Source of the DNA: Cohnella rhizosphaerae
GTDB lineage: Bacteria; Bacillota; Bacilli; Paenibacillales; Paenibacillaceae
Assembly: GCF_029525575.1 (NCBI RefSeq)
Contig: NZ_JAPDIA010000009.1
Span: forward strand, 496,001-560,000
DNA length: 64,000 nucleotides
Direction of reading: 5' to 3'
A program made the translations under genes and the position numbers. A model generated the notes under the pieces. That model had not been told where the DNA came from, ran no database searches, and worked only from the letters and a program-made list of their open reading frames with translations. This document shows, one piece after another, positions 28,649-39,337 of the stretch. Each line of letters begins with the position of its first letter. Position 1 is the stretch's first letter.

Positions 28649-29596
28649 TTAAACCGCGCATCGGCCGCCGCGCTCGGGTCGCCTGTATGCCCATGGAATC
28701 GGACGGATCCTGGAACTTAAGCCAACCAGCCTTCGGTACGTAATCGTCTTCGTCGCGCCGCAGCAGGCGATGAGCTCGGCCAGCATGTCTGTGCGGACGA
28801 GAAGGCGGCGGAAGCAAAATTCGTTCAGATACGCCTGCAAATGCTTCGGGCCGATCCCGCCGAACGTCCAATTGAGCCAGCGCACGGCTTCCCGCCAGGC
28901 GATATGCAGCGCGGATCGACCCTGGTGTCCGCGCTCCAGCCTTTCTGCGCGATCGCCGGCTGCCTGGCCGGCGACATGCTTCTCCACGAAAAGCGCCACC
29001 GCCTCCTCGCCGCCCGCGCCTCCGCGCATTGCCGCATCGTCGCCATCCGGCCCGTCGACGGCTTTCATTTTAAGATGAACAAAATCGCCTGCGGCATCGA
29101 GCGCAGCCCCGACGACGACCGGTTGCGGCTTCAACGCTTGCTGCATCAGGACGCTGCCGAGGTAGCGATGATACTCGTAGCCGTAATACTCGTCGAGCAG
29201 CTGCAGATCGCCTTCGAGCGGCCGTTCGCGATCCCTGACGCCGATGGCATGACGGAGCTTGTGGTTGATCAGCCAAGCCGTCTTGTACGTCACCTCGATC
29301 AACTCGGACAGCAGCCGGGCGCTGATGCCAAGCTGCATCAGAAACATCGCCTGGAACCACTTCGTCAACGGCGTACGCGAGCCCTCGAGCACGGTGCCGG
29401 CCGTCAGGGAAGCCTGATGCGTGCAAGAACGGCACTCGAAAAGCGTGCGCGCACGCGACGACACCTCGTAATAGTGCGGGTGGCCGCAACGGGGACAGCG
29501 AAAGCCGTCCGGCCATTTGGCGGCGAAAAGCGCATGCTCGCAGTCGGTCGTGCTGAAGGCGGGCATGGCGTCCCGAATGGAAAAACGGCTTGGCAT
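28649..29596 (-). CDS. IS1595-family (ISXO2-like) transposase
   Basis: The 315-residue protein has an N-terminal zinc ribbon (WPDGFRCPRCGHPHYYE, LFECRSCTHQASLTAGT), the family block PLTKWFQAMFLMQLGISARL, the acidic motif LLDEYYGYEYHRYLG, and the C-terminal GGIGPKHLQAYLNEFCFRRL typical of ISXO2-like DDE domains. GGAGG precedes ATG 29596; an upstream extension is open but lacks a ribosome site. The frame is intact, so the element may be active. Confidence 0.88.
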   Translation of the reverse strand: MPSRFSIRDAMPAFSTTDCEHALFAAKWPDGFRCPRCGHPHYYEVSSRARTLFECRSCTHQASLTAGTVLEGSRTPLTKWFQAMFLMQLGISARLLSELIEVTYKTAWLINHKLRHAIGVRDRERPLEGDLQLLDEYYGYEYHRYLGSVLMQQALKPQPVVVGAALDAAGDFVHLKMKAVDGPDGDDAAMRGGAGGEEAVALFVEKHVAGQAAGDRAERLERGHQGRSALHIAWREAVRWLNWTFGGIGPKHLQAYLNEFCFRRLLVRTDMLAELIACCGATKTITYRRLVGLSSRIRPIPWAYRRPERGGRCAV

Positions 29597-29793
29597 CGCA
29601 AGACCTCCGAATCGAACGTTTGTTCTTATTTTAACAGGATCTGGAGCGCCTTGCAATAAAAAATTGGAAAGAAGTGGTCGGGGGCGGGTGGAGGAGCGCA
29701 GGTAAACTGACGGCAAAGAATTATTGATGCAACGCGTATAATGCGCATCGATAGCTTGATCGGAGGCTGAGGCGAACCTCTCGGGACGCAAGT

Positions 29794-29823
29794 TCCTGAC
29801 GGAAGGGGATATTGTTAAAACGG
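29794..29823 (-). repeat. Right terminal inverted repeat
   Basis: Reads TCCTGACGGAAGGGGATATT on the plus strand and ends in AAAACGG; complement of the left repeat with one mismatch. Confidence 0.75.
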
Positions 29824-29880
29824 GAGAGAGGTACATGTATAGGAGGGCGTATGTATAAAAATGGAAATTAAAAACGATTA

Positions 29881-29909
29881 GGCGGGCGATCCGCTTGAAC
29901 CATCCCGCC
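29881..29909 (-). terminator. Terminator for the coiled-coil protein gene
   Basis: GGCGGG (29881-29886) pairs with CCCGCC (29904-29909). On the minus strand the stem is followed by TAATCGTTTTTAATTT. Confidence 0.6.
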
Positions 29910-29926
29910 TTCGTACCATTCAAAAT

Positions 29927-30556
29927 CTATCCTTGCGGCATTGCGGATAAAGAATCGTTTTGCGATGAGCCCGCGCGCGCCTGCGACGAAGCATCCGAAT
30001 CGGTGCCGGAGCCTTCGGCGATGTTGGAATCCGTAATTTCGTAGGAGCCTGCCGGCTCGCCCGACACATTGCCTCCGACGACGCCCGGGATAGAGCCGTG
30101 GAGAATGACCGGACGACTGAGCTCCGCCCGGAGCTCCTCCAGCTGTCCCAGCTCTCGCCTAAGGCGCTGCAGTTCGGATTCTCGCTGTCTGATCTGGTGT
30201 ACGATGCCCTTAATGCGGTCTTCAAGCTCGCGGATATCCTCGGATTCGACGATTGCGGCCTCGAGGTCGCAGCCGAACTGATCGGCCGCCCACAGATCCG
30301 CAGCGATGCGCCCTTCCGCCAAATAGCGTTCCTTGTACAGCTCGAATATCGCGTTAATGGCTCGGCGGCTGTCCCATCCGAGGATCCGCACGCCGCTCTT
30401 GGCATGCTCGGCCGCCATCGCCAAGTGGAATTCCTTCAGCGGTCCCCGCGCGGCCTCCGCTTTGTCGAGCAGCGCCGCAAAAGCGGGATAGATCAATCTG
30501 AACAATTCGGCCGCTTCCTGAAGATCGAGCGCTTCCGTGCCGGCAGCTTCCGTCAT
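29927..30556 (-). CDS. Uncharacterised protein with a C-terminal coiled coil
   Basis: I do not recognise the family. The 209-residue protein has a helical N-terminal half (LQEAAELFRLIYPAFAALLD, EFHLAMAAEHAKSG) containing WDSRRAINAIFELYKERYLA, a strong coiled coil around residues 107-145 (RELEDRIKGIVHQIRQRESE), and a Ser/Gly-rich, probably disordered tail. No signal peptide or membrane segment. The start is ATG 30556. Confidence 0.65.
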   Translation of the reverse strand: MTEAAGTEALDLQEAAELFRLIYPAFAALLDKAEAARGPLKEFHLAMAAEHAKSGVRILGWDSRRAINAIFELYKERYLAEGRIAADLWAADQFGCDLEAAIVESEDIRELEDRIKGIVHQIRQRESELQRLRRELGQLEELRAELSRPVILHGSIPGVVGGNVSGEPAGSYEITDSNIAEGSGTDSDASSQARAGSSQNDSLSAMPQG

Positions 30557-30661
30557 GTCATCCCAACCTTTATACTCGAATGCTTCCTATCCTACCAAAG
30601 AACGGGCTCGGATTCGAGTTTCTCAGGAAAAGTTAATCTGCAAAGGGCTGCCGGCCGGAAA

Positions 30662-30997
30662 TTACGGGCGGATCGTCACCCGCGTTCCGATCGGTACGAT
30701 ACGCGATAACGCTACGACGTCTTCATTGTACATTCGGATGCAGCCGTGAGATACGTAATGGCCGATCGATGCGGGATCGTTCGTGCCGTGAATGCCGTAA
30801 TGCGGAGCGGACAGTCCCATCCAGAACGCGCCGAACGGGCCGCCGGGATGCGCTTGCTTGTTGATGATGCGGAACTCGCCGGTCGGCGTCTGCGTCACCA
30901 TTCGGCCGATGCCGACGGGGTAGCCGTTCACGACCGTATCGTCCTGCAGCAGATAAAGCATGCGGTCGGACAAATCGACGATGATGCGATAAGCCAT
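30662..30997 (-). CDS. L,D-transpeptidase (YkuD family)
   Basis: The 111-residue single-domain enzyme should form 3-3 cross-links in peptidoglycan or modify the spore wall. The catalytic motif is visible as [20 protein letters not shown] (His and the Cys of SHGC), preceded by [15 protein letters not shown] sits before ATG 30997; the longer frame upstream lacks a ribosome site. It has no signal peptide or LysM domain, as in several short Bacillus YkuD-like proteins. Confidence 0.9.
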   Translation of the reverse strand: MAYRIIVDLSDRMLYLLQDDTVVNGYPVGIGRMVTQTPTGEFRIINKQAHPGGPFGAFWMGLSAPHYGIHGTNDPASIGHYVSHGCIRMYNEDVVALSRIVPIGTRVTIRP

Positions 30998-31121
30998 GCG
31001 GATCCCTCCCTTTCTAATGGCCAGCTTATGCGCAAAAAAAGGACTGCGTTCGCTTATTGCGCGCCGGTCATGCATCCGCTAAGCTTGGCATCAGGACGTA
31101 TGAGGAGAGAAGGAGCGCATC

Positions 31122-32937
31122 ATGCTGAAACGAACAAGCCTGCGCATGCGGCTGACCGTGCTGATGATCTGCCTGACAGCGCTGCCGGTCGTCACGGTCA
31201 CTTGGCTGGCGGCGGGCAATACGCGGAGCTCGGTCGAAAAAGAAATCGTTCGCGCCGACACGTCGCGCATGCTGTGGGCGGATCAGTATATGAACGAGCT
31301 GATCGAGCAGATCGACATCCTCTTTTATACGCTGCAGATCGATCAGGAGCTGATGCGGGGACTTGGGAACATAGACAATCCCGATCCGGTCGTCCAATAT
31401 CAGACGCAAGAGCTTCTTCGCGACAAGCTGACTTCGGCGTTTCATGCCAATTCGCGCAAGGTGGACGATTTGACGCTATATATGCAGGCTTATCGGAAAG
31501 CGTTTACCGTCAACTATACGACCAGCGGACTGATTCGTACTTTCGACATCGCCGCCAATGAACCTTGGTCGCGAATCTCCCGCGGGCCGGTCAATATGTA
31601 CTTCAAGCAGACGCCGGACGGCACTTACGCCTACCATGGGATCAACCGGTTCGAGGACCGCGCCTTGATCGGCGGGATCTCCGTCCGCATCGACAGGGAG
31701 GTGTGGCAGGAGGTCGGCCGGATTCTGCGGTCGGAACCGGACAGCCTGGTTTACGTGCTGAACGACGAAGGAGAGCTGCTGTCCGGTTCCTCGGAGCTGC
31801 CCGACGACGCCCGGCTGACCGAGCTGCTCCGCGGTCCGGCGCCGGCGTTCGCAGACATGGAGTTCGAGCGGACGGACCGCTATTTCGTTTTTCAGAAAAG
31901 AATCGGGGACGGACAGCTTGCGGTAATCAAGGCGGTGCCCCTCTCGTCGGTCAGCCGCAGCGCACGGCCGACGATCGAGGCAGGCATTTGGACCGGCGCG
32001 CTGTTCGCCGCGGCTTCCGCGCTGCTGTCGGTCCTCGTCTCGCTTGGCATTAGCCGCCCGATCGTCCGGCTTGCCCGGACGATGCGCACGACGCCGGTCC
32101 AAGGCTTCGAGTCGACGTCCGTCATCAGCCGCGACGAGATCGGCCTGCTCGAACGCGGCTACAACTCGATGATGGAAAGAATCAGACAGCTGATCGAGGA
32201 CGAGTACGAGCGGGAGATCGAGGTGAAGGACGCGCAGCTGCTGGCGCTACAGGCGCAGATCAATCCCCACTTCCTGAACAATACGCTCCATATGATCGGC
32301 GGCATGGCGCTCAAGAAGAAGGCGCCCGAGATTTATGAGGTGACGCGGGTCATCGGAGATCTGCTGCGCTACGCGATCGGATCGGAGGATCGGACCGTGC
32401 CGATCGCAGACGAGCTGACCCACACCCGCAATTACTTGTTCATCCAGGAACGGCGGTTCGCGGGCCGCTGCACGATCGAGCTGGACGCGGACCCGGCGGC
32501 GCTCGAAGGGCGGTTGCCGAAGTTCACGCTGCAGCCGATCGTCGAGAACGCCTTCGAGCATGGGCTGCAGCGCAAGCCCGGCAGTTGGCGGCTTGCGATT
32601 CGGATCCGGCGCATAGGCGGAAGGATCGTCATGCTCGTGCTGGACGAGGGCGCAGGGATGCAGGCGGACGAATTGAGCCGCATCAGGGCGGAGCTGCGTT
32701 CCGCCGGCGGCGCGAGGCGCCTGGGCGCAAGCGGCGAGGGGGGCGGCGCAGCATGCCGCGCCTGCGGCCGAGCCGAAGCGAGGACGCGGCATCGGGCTTC
32801 GCAACGTCGACGCGCGGCTGAAGCTGCAATTCGGCGGGCGCTACGGCATTCGCGTCTGGAGCGGAGCGGGGCAGGGAACGCTGGTAGCGATCGTCGTGCC
32901 GGCGGTTAGCGAAGGAGGTTATGGAAATGACATATAA
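31122..32937 (+). CDS. YesM-type sensor histidine kinase (one frameshift)
   Basis: Two TM segments (VLMICLTALPVVTVTWLAAG and a second near 290-315) flank an extracellular dCache-like sensor. HAMP, then the His_kinase family motif ALQAQINPHFLNNTLHMIGG (phospho-His within NPHF) and HATPase (FTLQPIVENAFEHGLQ, VLDEGAGMQ) follow. One extra G in the G6 run at 32738-32743 scrambles the end; corrected it reads GRGIGLRNVDARLKLQFGG, stopping at 32937 and overlapping the regulator gene. It senses an extracellular signal, probably a sugar, for the transporter operon downstream. Confidence 0.88.
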
Positions 32938-34078
32938 CGTGCTGATCGTCGACGACGAGCCGTGGTCCCGCGAGATCGTGAAGGGTCTCGCGGATTGGGA
33001 AGGGCTGGGACTGGCGGTCGCCGGCGAAGCCGAGGACGGAGAAGAAGGGATGCGGCGCATGCGGGAGCTCGCGCCGCATATCGTCGTGACCGACATGCGG
33101 ATGCCGGGCCTGTCCGGGAAAGAGCTGCTCAACGAGCTTGGGGCGCGCTTCCCGGCGGCCAAGATCGTCGTCATGAGCGGCTACGACGACTTCGCGTATT
33201 TGAAGCAGGCGATCCGCTCCAAAGCGGTGGACTACTTGCTGAAGCCGCTCGATCCGGCCGAATTGAACGCAGCGCTGGCGTCCTGCGTCCGGGAGCTGGA
33301 GGCGGCGGCAGCGCCAAGTCCCGCGTTTGCCGCCGCGCCAAGCGTCGCGCCGGCGGAGCCCGCGACGGGAAGCGACGCGATCGCAGCCGTCTGGCCGCTT
33401 CCGACCGCGTTTGCCGATTCGGCCGTGCTGGAGCGCTACGCCTTGGAAAAGCGCAGGATCTACGCCAGCCTGCAGGAGCTCGACCGGGCGGGGATCGCGG
33501 AGGCGTATGCCGCGCTCGGCAGGTACCTCGCGCGGGCGTTGTCGCCCGACGAGCTTAAGGGGCTGCCGGCCCGCCTGGCGCAGGACGCGCTGGCGATGCT
33601 GGAGCCGTTCGCGTCCGGGCAAGGGATCGATATCGTCCCGATCTGGCGCGGCATCGAGGAGCGGATCGGTCCGGGCGCCTCGCCCGAGGAGGCGGCCATG
33701 GCGCTGGCGGAGCGGCTTGGAGAAGCCGCGGAGGCGGCTGCGAAGGCGATTCGCGGCCGTTCCCGGCTCGACCTGGACGAGATTCGCGCCTATATCGACG
33801 CGCATTTTGCCGAGGAGCTGACGCTGGAGTCGCTGTCGCATCGCTACTTCGTCAGCAAGGAGCACCTCAGCCGCGCCTTCAAGGCGCATGTCGGCACCGG
33901 CATCACCGACTACGTGACCATGCGGCGCATGGTCTATGCGGAGGCGCTGCTGCGCGAGGGCAAGGTGTCGATCAAGCAGGCGGCGAAGCTTGCCGGCTAC
34001 GAGGACCTGGCTTATTTTTACCGCGTGTTCAAGAGACGCTTCGGCATCTCCCCCGGCGAGCTGAGGGGCGGAGAGTAG
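32927..34078 (+). CDS. YesN-type AraC response regulator
   Basis: The receiver domain has the acidic DDE near the start, phospho-acceptor D56 (HIVVTDMRMPG) and KP at LLKPLDP. A linker follows, then a C-terminal AraC domain with two HTH motifs (LTLESLSHRYFVSKEHLSRA; IKQAAKLAGYEDLAYFYRVF). Start 32927 is preferred to 32921 because AAGGAGG then has proper spacing. With the kinase it forms a classic YesM/YesN pair; likely target is the adjacent sugar ABC operon. Confidence 0.92.
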   Translation: MTYNVLIVDDEPWSREIVKGLADWEGLGLAVAGEAEDGEEGMRRMRELAPHIVVTDMRMPGLSGKELLNELGARFPAAKIVVMSGYDDFAYLKQAIRSKAVDYLLKPLDPAELNAALASCVRELEAAAAPSPAFAAAPSVAPAEPATGSDAIAAVWPLPTAFADSAVLERYALEKRRIYASLQELDRAGIAEAYAALGRYLARALSPDELKGLPARLAQDALAMLEPFASGQGIDIVPIWRGIEERIGPGASPEEAAMALAERLGEAAEAAAKAIRGRSRLDLDEIRAYIDAHFAEELTLESLSHRYFVSKEHLSRAFKAHVGTGITDYVTMRRMVYAEALLREGKVSIKQAAKLAGYEDLAYFYRVFKRRFGISPGELRGGE

Positions 34079-34209
34079 CGGCAAATGCGCCGGCCGCCCG
34101 CGCCTTATATCAATATCGTCCAATCCGAGACGCTAATTTTCTCGAATGTTTCCGCTTACAAATCTCTCTATACTGAGCTTGCAGTCATTCGATAGAGGGG
34201 GTACCACAG

Positions 34210-35553
34210 ATGAAAAAAGCGCTTTACGCCGCGTCCTCGATGACGCTCGCGGCCGCCATGCTCGCCGGCTGCGGCGGCAACGGCAACGATAATGCTTCTC
34301 CGTCGGCCGCGCCGTCCGGCTCGGCGTCCGCATCCGCACCCGACACTCAGGCTTCGCCGTCCGCGTCCGCGCAGGAGCCGGCCCGCAAGGTCGAACTCAA
34401 GGTGTTCATGAGCCTGCCTCGCTTCAAGGACCAGTTCGACAAGTACTTCGAGCAGTTTAAAGCGAAGGAGCTAGCGGAAAAGAACGTCGACGTTACCATC
34501 AAGCTCGAGATGCCGAACTCCGACCAGGCCGGGCAAATTCTCAAGACCCGCCTTTCTTCCAACGATGCGCCCGATCTGTTCACGCTGCATGCGATCGCGG
34601 ATATCCCGACTTTTTACAAAGCCGGATACCTGAGCGATCTGTCCGACCAGCAGTTCGTGCCGAAGGTGTACGAGAGCGTGCGCAAGACGGTGACGTACGA
34701 CGGCAAGGTGGTCGCGCTGCCGCTCGAAAGTTTGTCGTGGGGCTACCTCTACAACAAAAAAATGTTCGCCGATCTCGGCATCGCGCCGCCGCAGACGCTG
34801 GATGAAATGAAGGCAGCCGTGGAGAAAATCAAGACGACGAAAGCGGCGCCGTTCGAGCTGAGCTTCCAGGAGTCGTGGATTCCGCAGCTCATGATGGCGC
34901 TGTCGCTTGGCGGCGTCGTGACCTCGGCGCATCCGGACTGGATCGAGAAGATGAACAAAGGCGAGGCTTCCTATGCGGACGTGCAGGACGTATTCAACAT
35001 CATCGACCTGATCATGGCGAACGGGACGGCCAAGCCGTTCGAGGTCGGCAGCGCAGCCGGCTCGACGGACTTCGCGAACGGCAAGGCCGCGATGTGGGTC
35101 ATGGGCCCGTGGCAGGCCGAGACGATCCTGAAGGCGAATCCCGATATGGAATTCGGCGTCGCGCCGCTGCCGGTGAGCAACGATCCGGCCGGCACGATGA
35201 TCAACCTCGCCACGTCAACGTCGCTCGCCGTGTCGCCGACGAGCCAGAACAAGGACGTCGCGCTCGACCTGCTGAACTACATGCTCGACGACAATGATTC
35301 CTCCGCCCTGTTCGAAGAACTGAAGTTCAACCCTGTCGCGGAGATGCATAAGTACGATACGTTCCCGTGGATCACCGAGGCGAGCTCGTACGTCGCCCAG
35401 GGCAAAGCTTACCTCGACCTGTCGCTGCCGAACGGCGTGACCGACGAAACGGCAAAGCTGCTGCAGAGCTACTACGCTAAGAGCGTGACCAAGGAACAGA
35501 TCATCAAGACGCTCGACCGCACGTGGGCGAACGCCGTCAAGAACAGCAAGTGA
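34210..35553 (+). CDS. Extracellular solute-binding lipoprotein (sugar ABC transporter)
   Basis: The 447-residue protein has a lipoprotein signal ending in MLAGC (Cys 21) and a Ser/Ala/Pro-rich linker. The family 1 binding fold shows MNIL-like core sequences: SNDAPDLFTLHAIADIPTFY, ALPLESLSWGYLYNKKMFAD, ANGKAAMWVMGPW-type block (DFANGKAAMWVMGPWQAETI). It captures oligosaccharides outside the membrane for the two permeases that follow. AGAGGGGG precedes the ATG. The partner ATPase (MsmX-like) is not in the window, as is usual for this class. Confidence 0.92.
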   Translation: MKKALYAASSMTLAAAMLAGCGGNGNDNASPSAAPSGSASASAPDTQASPSASAQEPARKVELKVFMSLPRFKDQFDKYFEQFKAKELAEKNVDVTIKLEMPNSDQAGQILKTRLSSNDAPDLFTLHAIADIPTFYKAGYLSDLSDQQFVPKVYESVRKTVTYDGKVVALPLESLSWGYLYNKKMFADLGIAPPQTLDEMKAAVEKIKTTKAAPFELSFQESWIPQLMMALSLGGVVTSAHPDWIEKMNKGEASYADVQDVFNIIDLIMANGTAKPFEVGSAAGSTDFANGKAAMWVMGPWQAETILKANPDMEFGVAPLPVSNDPAGTMINLATSTSLAVSPTSQNKDVALDLLNYMLDDNDSSALFEELKFNPVAEMHKYDTFPWITEASSYVAQGKAYLDLSLPNGVTDETAKLLQSYYAKSVTKEQIIKTLDRTWANAVKNSK

Positions 35554-35632
35554 TCCCTTCCGGCTCCGTCTCGCGGTCTCGTCCGCGGCGCGGGGCCGGA
35601 TCGGCTTCGCAGGCGAAGGAGGGATCTACGAC

Positions 35633-36521
35633 ATGCTCGACAGGCTCAAACTCAAACGGCACGGCATCTTGCTCGCGTTCGTGCTGCCGGCGCTGGCGTT
35701 CTACGCGACGTTCCTGCTCGCGCCGGCGTTCGGCGGCATCTGGTACAGCCTGACCGACTGGAACGGCCTGAACCCGCGCTACGCGTTCGTCGGGCTGGAC
35801 AATTACGCCGAGGCGCTGACGGAGGACCCGTCGTTCGGCCATGCCGTTTTTTTTTACGCTCAAATACGTGCTCTTCATGGTCGTGCTGCAAAACGCGCTG
35901 GCCATTCTGGTCGCCGTGCTGATCGAATCGCGCGCCAGGTCCAAAGCTCTTTTCCGCACGATCTTCTTCATGCCCAATATGCTCAGCATGATCATCGGCG
36001 GCTTCATGTGGATGTTCGTGTTCACCCGCGTGCTGCCCGATCTGGCGGTCCGGACCGGGCTGAGCTTCCTCGACCGCTCCTGGATCGGCGATCCGTCTTT
36101 TTCCTTTTACGCGATTCTGATCGTCTCGCTGTGGGGCGGCGTCGGTTATCTGATGGTCATCTACATCGCCGCGCTCCAAGGCGTGCCGTCCTCGCTCAAG
36201 GAGGCGGCGTCCATCGATGGGGCCGGCATCTGGCAGACCTTCCGGTACATCACGCTGCCGATGATCTACCCTGCGCTTACGATCGGCCTTTTCTTAACGC
36301 TGAACTCCTCGTTCAAGGTGTTCGACGCGGTCTTCGCGCTGACGGGCGGCGGCCCGGGGCGGGAGACACAGGTCATCGCGCTCAATATCTTCGAGGAGGC
36401 GTTCGGCTTCAGCAACCGGTACGGCTACGCCAGCGCGAAGGCGATGATCCTGTTCCTCATCGTGCTCGTCATCACGATCGTCCAGCTGCGGCTGATGAAG
36501 CGGCGGGAGGTGGAAGCATGA
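35633..36521 (+). CDS. Sugar ABC transporter permease 1 (one frameshift)
   Basis: MalF/UgpA-like permease of about 295 residues. It opens LAFVLPALAFYATFLLAPAF and the EAA loop is SSLKEAASIDGAGIWQTFRY, followed by ITLPMIYPALTIG. A T9 run at 35847-35855 carries one extra T; with eight, HAVFF joins TLKYVLFMVVLQN. It overlaps permease 2 by four bases. Confidence 0.9.
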
Positions 36522-37528
36522 GCGCGCTTGACGATGTAACAGGGATGGTCGGACAAGAGGCTGCCGGCGCTGCCGCCCGAGCGGAACGAGCGTGGCCGGC
36601 GGGGCCAGTGGGCTCAACAGAGCCGGCAGGGCCAGCGAGTTCGCCGATGACAGCGAGGCCACAGAGGCCGTCGAGACCGGGGGCTTTCGGCGGACGACGC
36701 CGAAGCAGGCTGCCGGGGCTGCTGGCGCTGCTGACTCTGATCGTCGGCGCGGCATTTACGCTGCTGCCCATCTACATGGGCGTGCTGAATTCCGTGAAGA
36801 CGGAGGGCGAGATGCTGAACGGCATCCTCTCCTGGCCGCGGCACTTCGCCTGGGGGGAACTATGCGGACGCCTACCGGAAAATCGACTTTCTGCGCAGCT
36901 TGGGCAATACGGCGGCCGTGACCGCGGTCGGGCTCGCGGGCATCGTGCTGTTCGCCGCGATGGCGGGCTACAAGCTGTCGCGCACGCCGGGCAAGCTGAG
37001 CGGCTTTTTTGTTCAGCCTGTTCGTGCTGTCGATGCTGATTCCGTTCCATTCGATCATGATCACGCTCGTTCGCATCGCCAAAAACCTCGCCGTCCAAGG
37101 CTCGACCGTCGGACTCGGACTCATCTATATCGGCCTCGGCGTATCGATGGCGATCTTTCTCTACCACGGATTCGTCAAGTCGATCCCGCGCGATCTCGAC
37201 GAGGCGGCGGTCATCGACGGCTGCGGCGAGTTCCGGCTTTTTTTTCTCGGTCATTCTGCCGCTGCTGCTCCCCGTCACCGCGACCGTCGCGATTCTGAAC
37301 GCGCTCTGGATGTGGAACGACTTTCTGCTGCCGCTGCTCATGCTGACCGATTCGGCGAGCTACACGCTGCTGCTGTCGACGAACATGCTGTTCGGCCAGT
37401 ACGGCAACAACGACTGGTCGGCGATTCTCGCCTCGCTCGTGCTGGCGCTGCTGCCCGTCGTCGTGCTGTATTTGCTGCTTCAAAAATACATTCTGAACGG
37501 AATTGCGGACGGAGCGATCAAAGGATGA
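36518..37528 (+). CDS. Sugar ABC transporter permease 2 (three frameshifts)
   Basis: MalG/UgpE-like permease. A variable N-terminal stretch rich in Ala, Gly and Pro (residues 10-60) precedes LPGLLALLTLIVGAAFTLLP. The EAA loop is SIPRDLDEAAVIDGCGEF, ending YLLLQKYILNGIADGAIKG. Extra bases at G6 36852-36857, T6 37005-37010 and T8 37238-37245 break it; removing each restores RHFAWGNYADAY, GFLFSLFVLSMLIPFHS and RLFFSVILPLLLPV. ATG 36518 overlaps permease 1. Confidence 0.88.
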
Positions 37529-39269
37529 ACGGAAACGAAACGGTAAAAGCCGAACGCGGCGGAAATAACGATGTCTACGGCTACGTTCGCGCGGACGGCA
37601 AGGCGCTGCGCAACGGCCGCGGCGAGGAGATTCTGCTGCGCGGCGTCGGATTCGGGCAGCTGGCTGCTGCCGGAGGGCTATATGTGGCGTTTCCCGGAAG
37701 GGGGGGCGACCGGCCCCGCCGGATCGAGCGGATGATCCGCGAGCTGGTCGGCGAAGAAAAGGCGGCGCGCTTCTGGGCGCTGTATTACGACCGCTACGTC
37801 GCCGAGGCCGATATCGCGCGGATCGCGGCGGAGGGCTTCAACTCCGTGCGGGTGCCGCTGCTGGCGCGCACGCTGCTGGAGGAAGGCGAGCCGGTCCGCT
37901 TCAGGCCGGACATGATCGCGCGCATCGACCGGGTCGTTCGCTGGTGCGAGCGCTACGGACTGTACGTTATCCTGGATCTGCACGGCGCGCCGGGCGGGCA
38001 GACGGGCACGAACATCGACGATTCTGAGCGCGATCTGCCCGAGCTGTTCCTGGACGCGGAGCACCGTTCGCGAACGGTGGCGCTCTGGCGGCTGCTGGCC
38101 GAGCGGTATCGCGACGAATGGATCGTGGCGGGCTACGATCTGCTGAACGAGCCGCTGCCGGAATGGTTTTCGGCGCACAACGCCGGCGTTATGCCGTTCT
38201 ATGAAGCGGTCATCGCCGCTATCCGCGAAGTGGACGACCGGCATATGATCATCCTCGAAGGCGTCCATTGGGCGACCGACTGGTCGATTTTCGACAAGCT
38301 GCCCGACGATAACGTGCTGCTGCAGTTCCACAAGTACTGGAATGCGCCGGATACGGCAAGCATCCAGGTTTACCTCGATCACCGCGACCGGCTGAACGCG
38401 CCGTTGTTCATGGGCGAGGGCGGCGAGAACAACAAGGACTGGTACGCGGGGGCTTTTCGTCTTTTCGAGGATCACGATATCTCGTGGAACTTCTGGACAT
38501 GGAAAAAGATGGACACCGATAATTCGCCCTGCTCGATTCGCCGCCCCGATGGCTGGGAGCTGCTCGTTCGCTATCTGGAGGACGGGGAAAAGCCGTCGCC
38601 TGACGAAGCGGAGCGCATTTTGTGGGAATATCTCGACAACCTGCCGCTTGAACGCTGCGACTACGAGCCCGGCGTCGTATCGTCGCTTTTCGTACGCGCG
38701 CCGGTGCGCATTCCGGCCGCGTTCTACGGATATACCGGAGAAGGCGCGAGCTACGGCTTCGGGGGGGCGCAGCCTGAGCGAAGGGGATCGGGGGAGCGGA
38801 CGGCAATCGGGGCGTGCTGCCCGCCTTGGGCGCCGGCGCGAGAGCCGAGGGCTTCCGTACCGCCGACGGCACGGATATTCGCTTCGTCGTCCCCGGACGG
38901 ACGACGCCGAACTTTCAACACGGCGGCGGCGAGGAATGGCAAGAGGAGGAATGGATGTACGTGGCGCTGCAGCCCGGCGACTGGCTCGCATACGGCTGCG
39001 AGGCCGCGGGGGCGCGGGCGGCAGCGGACGGCGGCGGCTCGCCGGACCGCAGGGCGATCCGCCTGCGCGTGCTGAGCGAAGGCGGCGGCGAACTGTACGT
39101 GTCCGACGGGCGGGATGCGCCGGCGACCGCGGTCGAGTGGCAGGAAGGCGGCTGGCATACGGTATCGGCGGAGCTTGCGCGAGGCGATGTGTCGGGAGCC
39201 GCCGGACGGATCGTGATTGAAGCGGCCGATCGTCCGGTCGGCGTCGCATGGATGGCGTTGTTGTCTTGA
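37525..39269 (+). CDS. GH5-like glycoside hydrolase with C-terminal beta domain (frameshifts)
   Basis: Cytosolic by lack of a signal peptide, so it probably acts on imported oligosaccharides. TIM-barrel motifs: GFNSVRVPLLAR, YVILDLHGAPGGQTG, acid/base E in YDLLNEPLPEW, nucleophile E in PLFMGEGGEN. Frames change at 37654-37656 and 37700-37706; between them the other frame reads SWLLPEGYMWRFPE, the expected GH5 sequence. More changes at 38761-38767 and 38809-38812 lead to the C-terminal domain (GTDIRFVVPGRTTPN, WMYVALQPGDWLAYG). ATG 37525 overlaps permease 2, making it the last gene of the operon. Substrate unknown. Confidence 0.83.
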
Positions 39270-39276
39270 CGGGAAG

Positions 39277-39313
39277 GCTGTCGTTTCTCTTCGGAGGGAC
39301 GGCGGCTTTTTTT
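39277..39313 (+). terminator. Intrinsic terminator ending the sugar operon
   Basis: GCTGTCGTTTC pairs (with G-U pairs) with GGGACGGCGGC around a short TTCGG-containing loop; TTTTTTT follows. Confidence 0.75.
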
Positions 39314-39337
39314 ATGATTTTGACAGGGTAGGTGGAG

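Larger units (their letters stand above)
28462..29823 (-). mobile_element. IS1595-like insertion sequence with 30-bp inverted repeats
   Basis: A single transposase gene lies inside 30-bp inverted repeats (28462-28491 and 29794-29823) that match at 29 of 30 positions and share GTTTTAACAATATCCCC. The element is about 1362 bp. No target duplication is evident in the flanks (TGTTTTTT on the left, GAGAGAGG on the right). It separates the sensor kinase from the coiled-coil protein gene. Confidence 0.75.
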
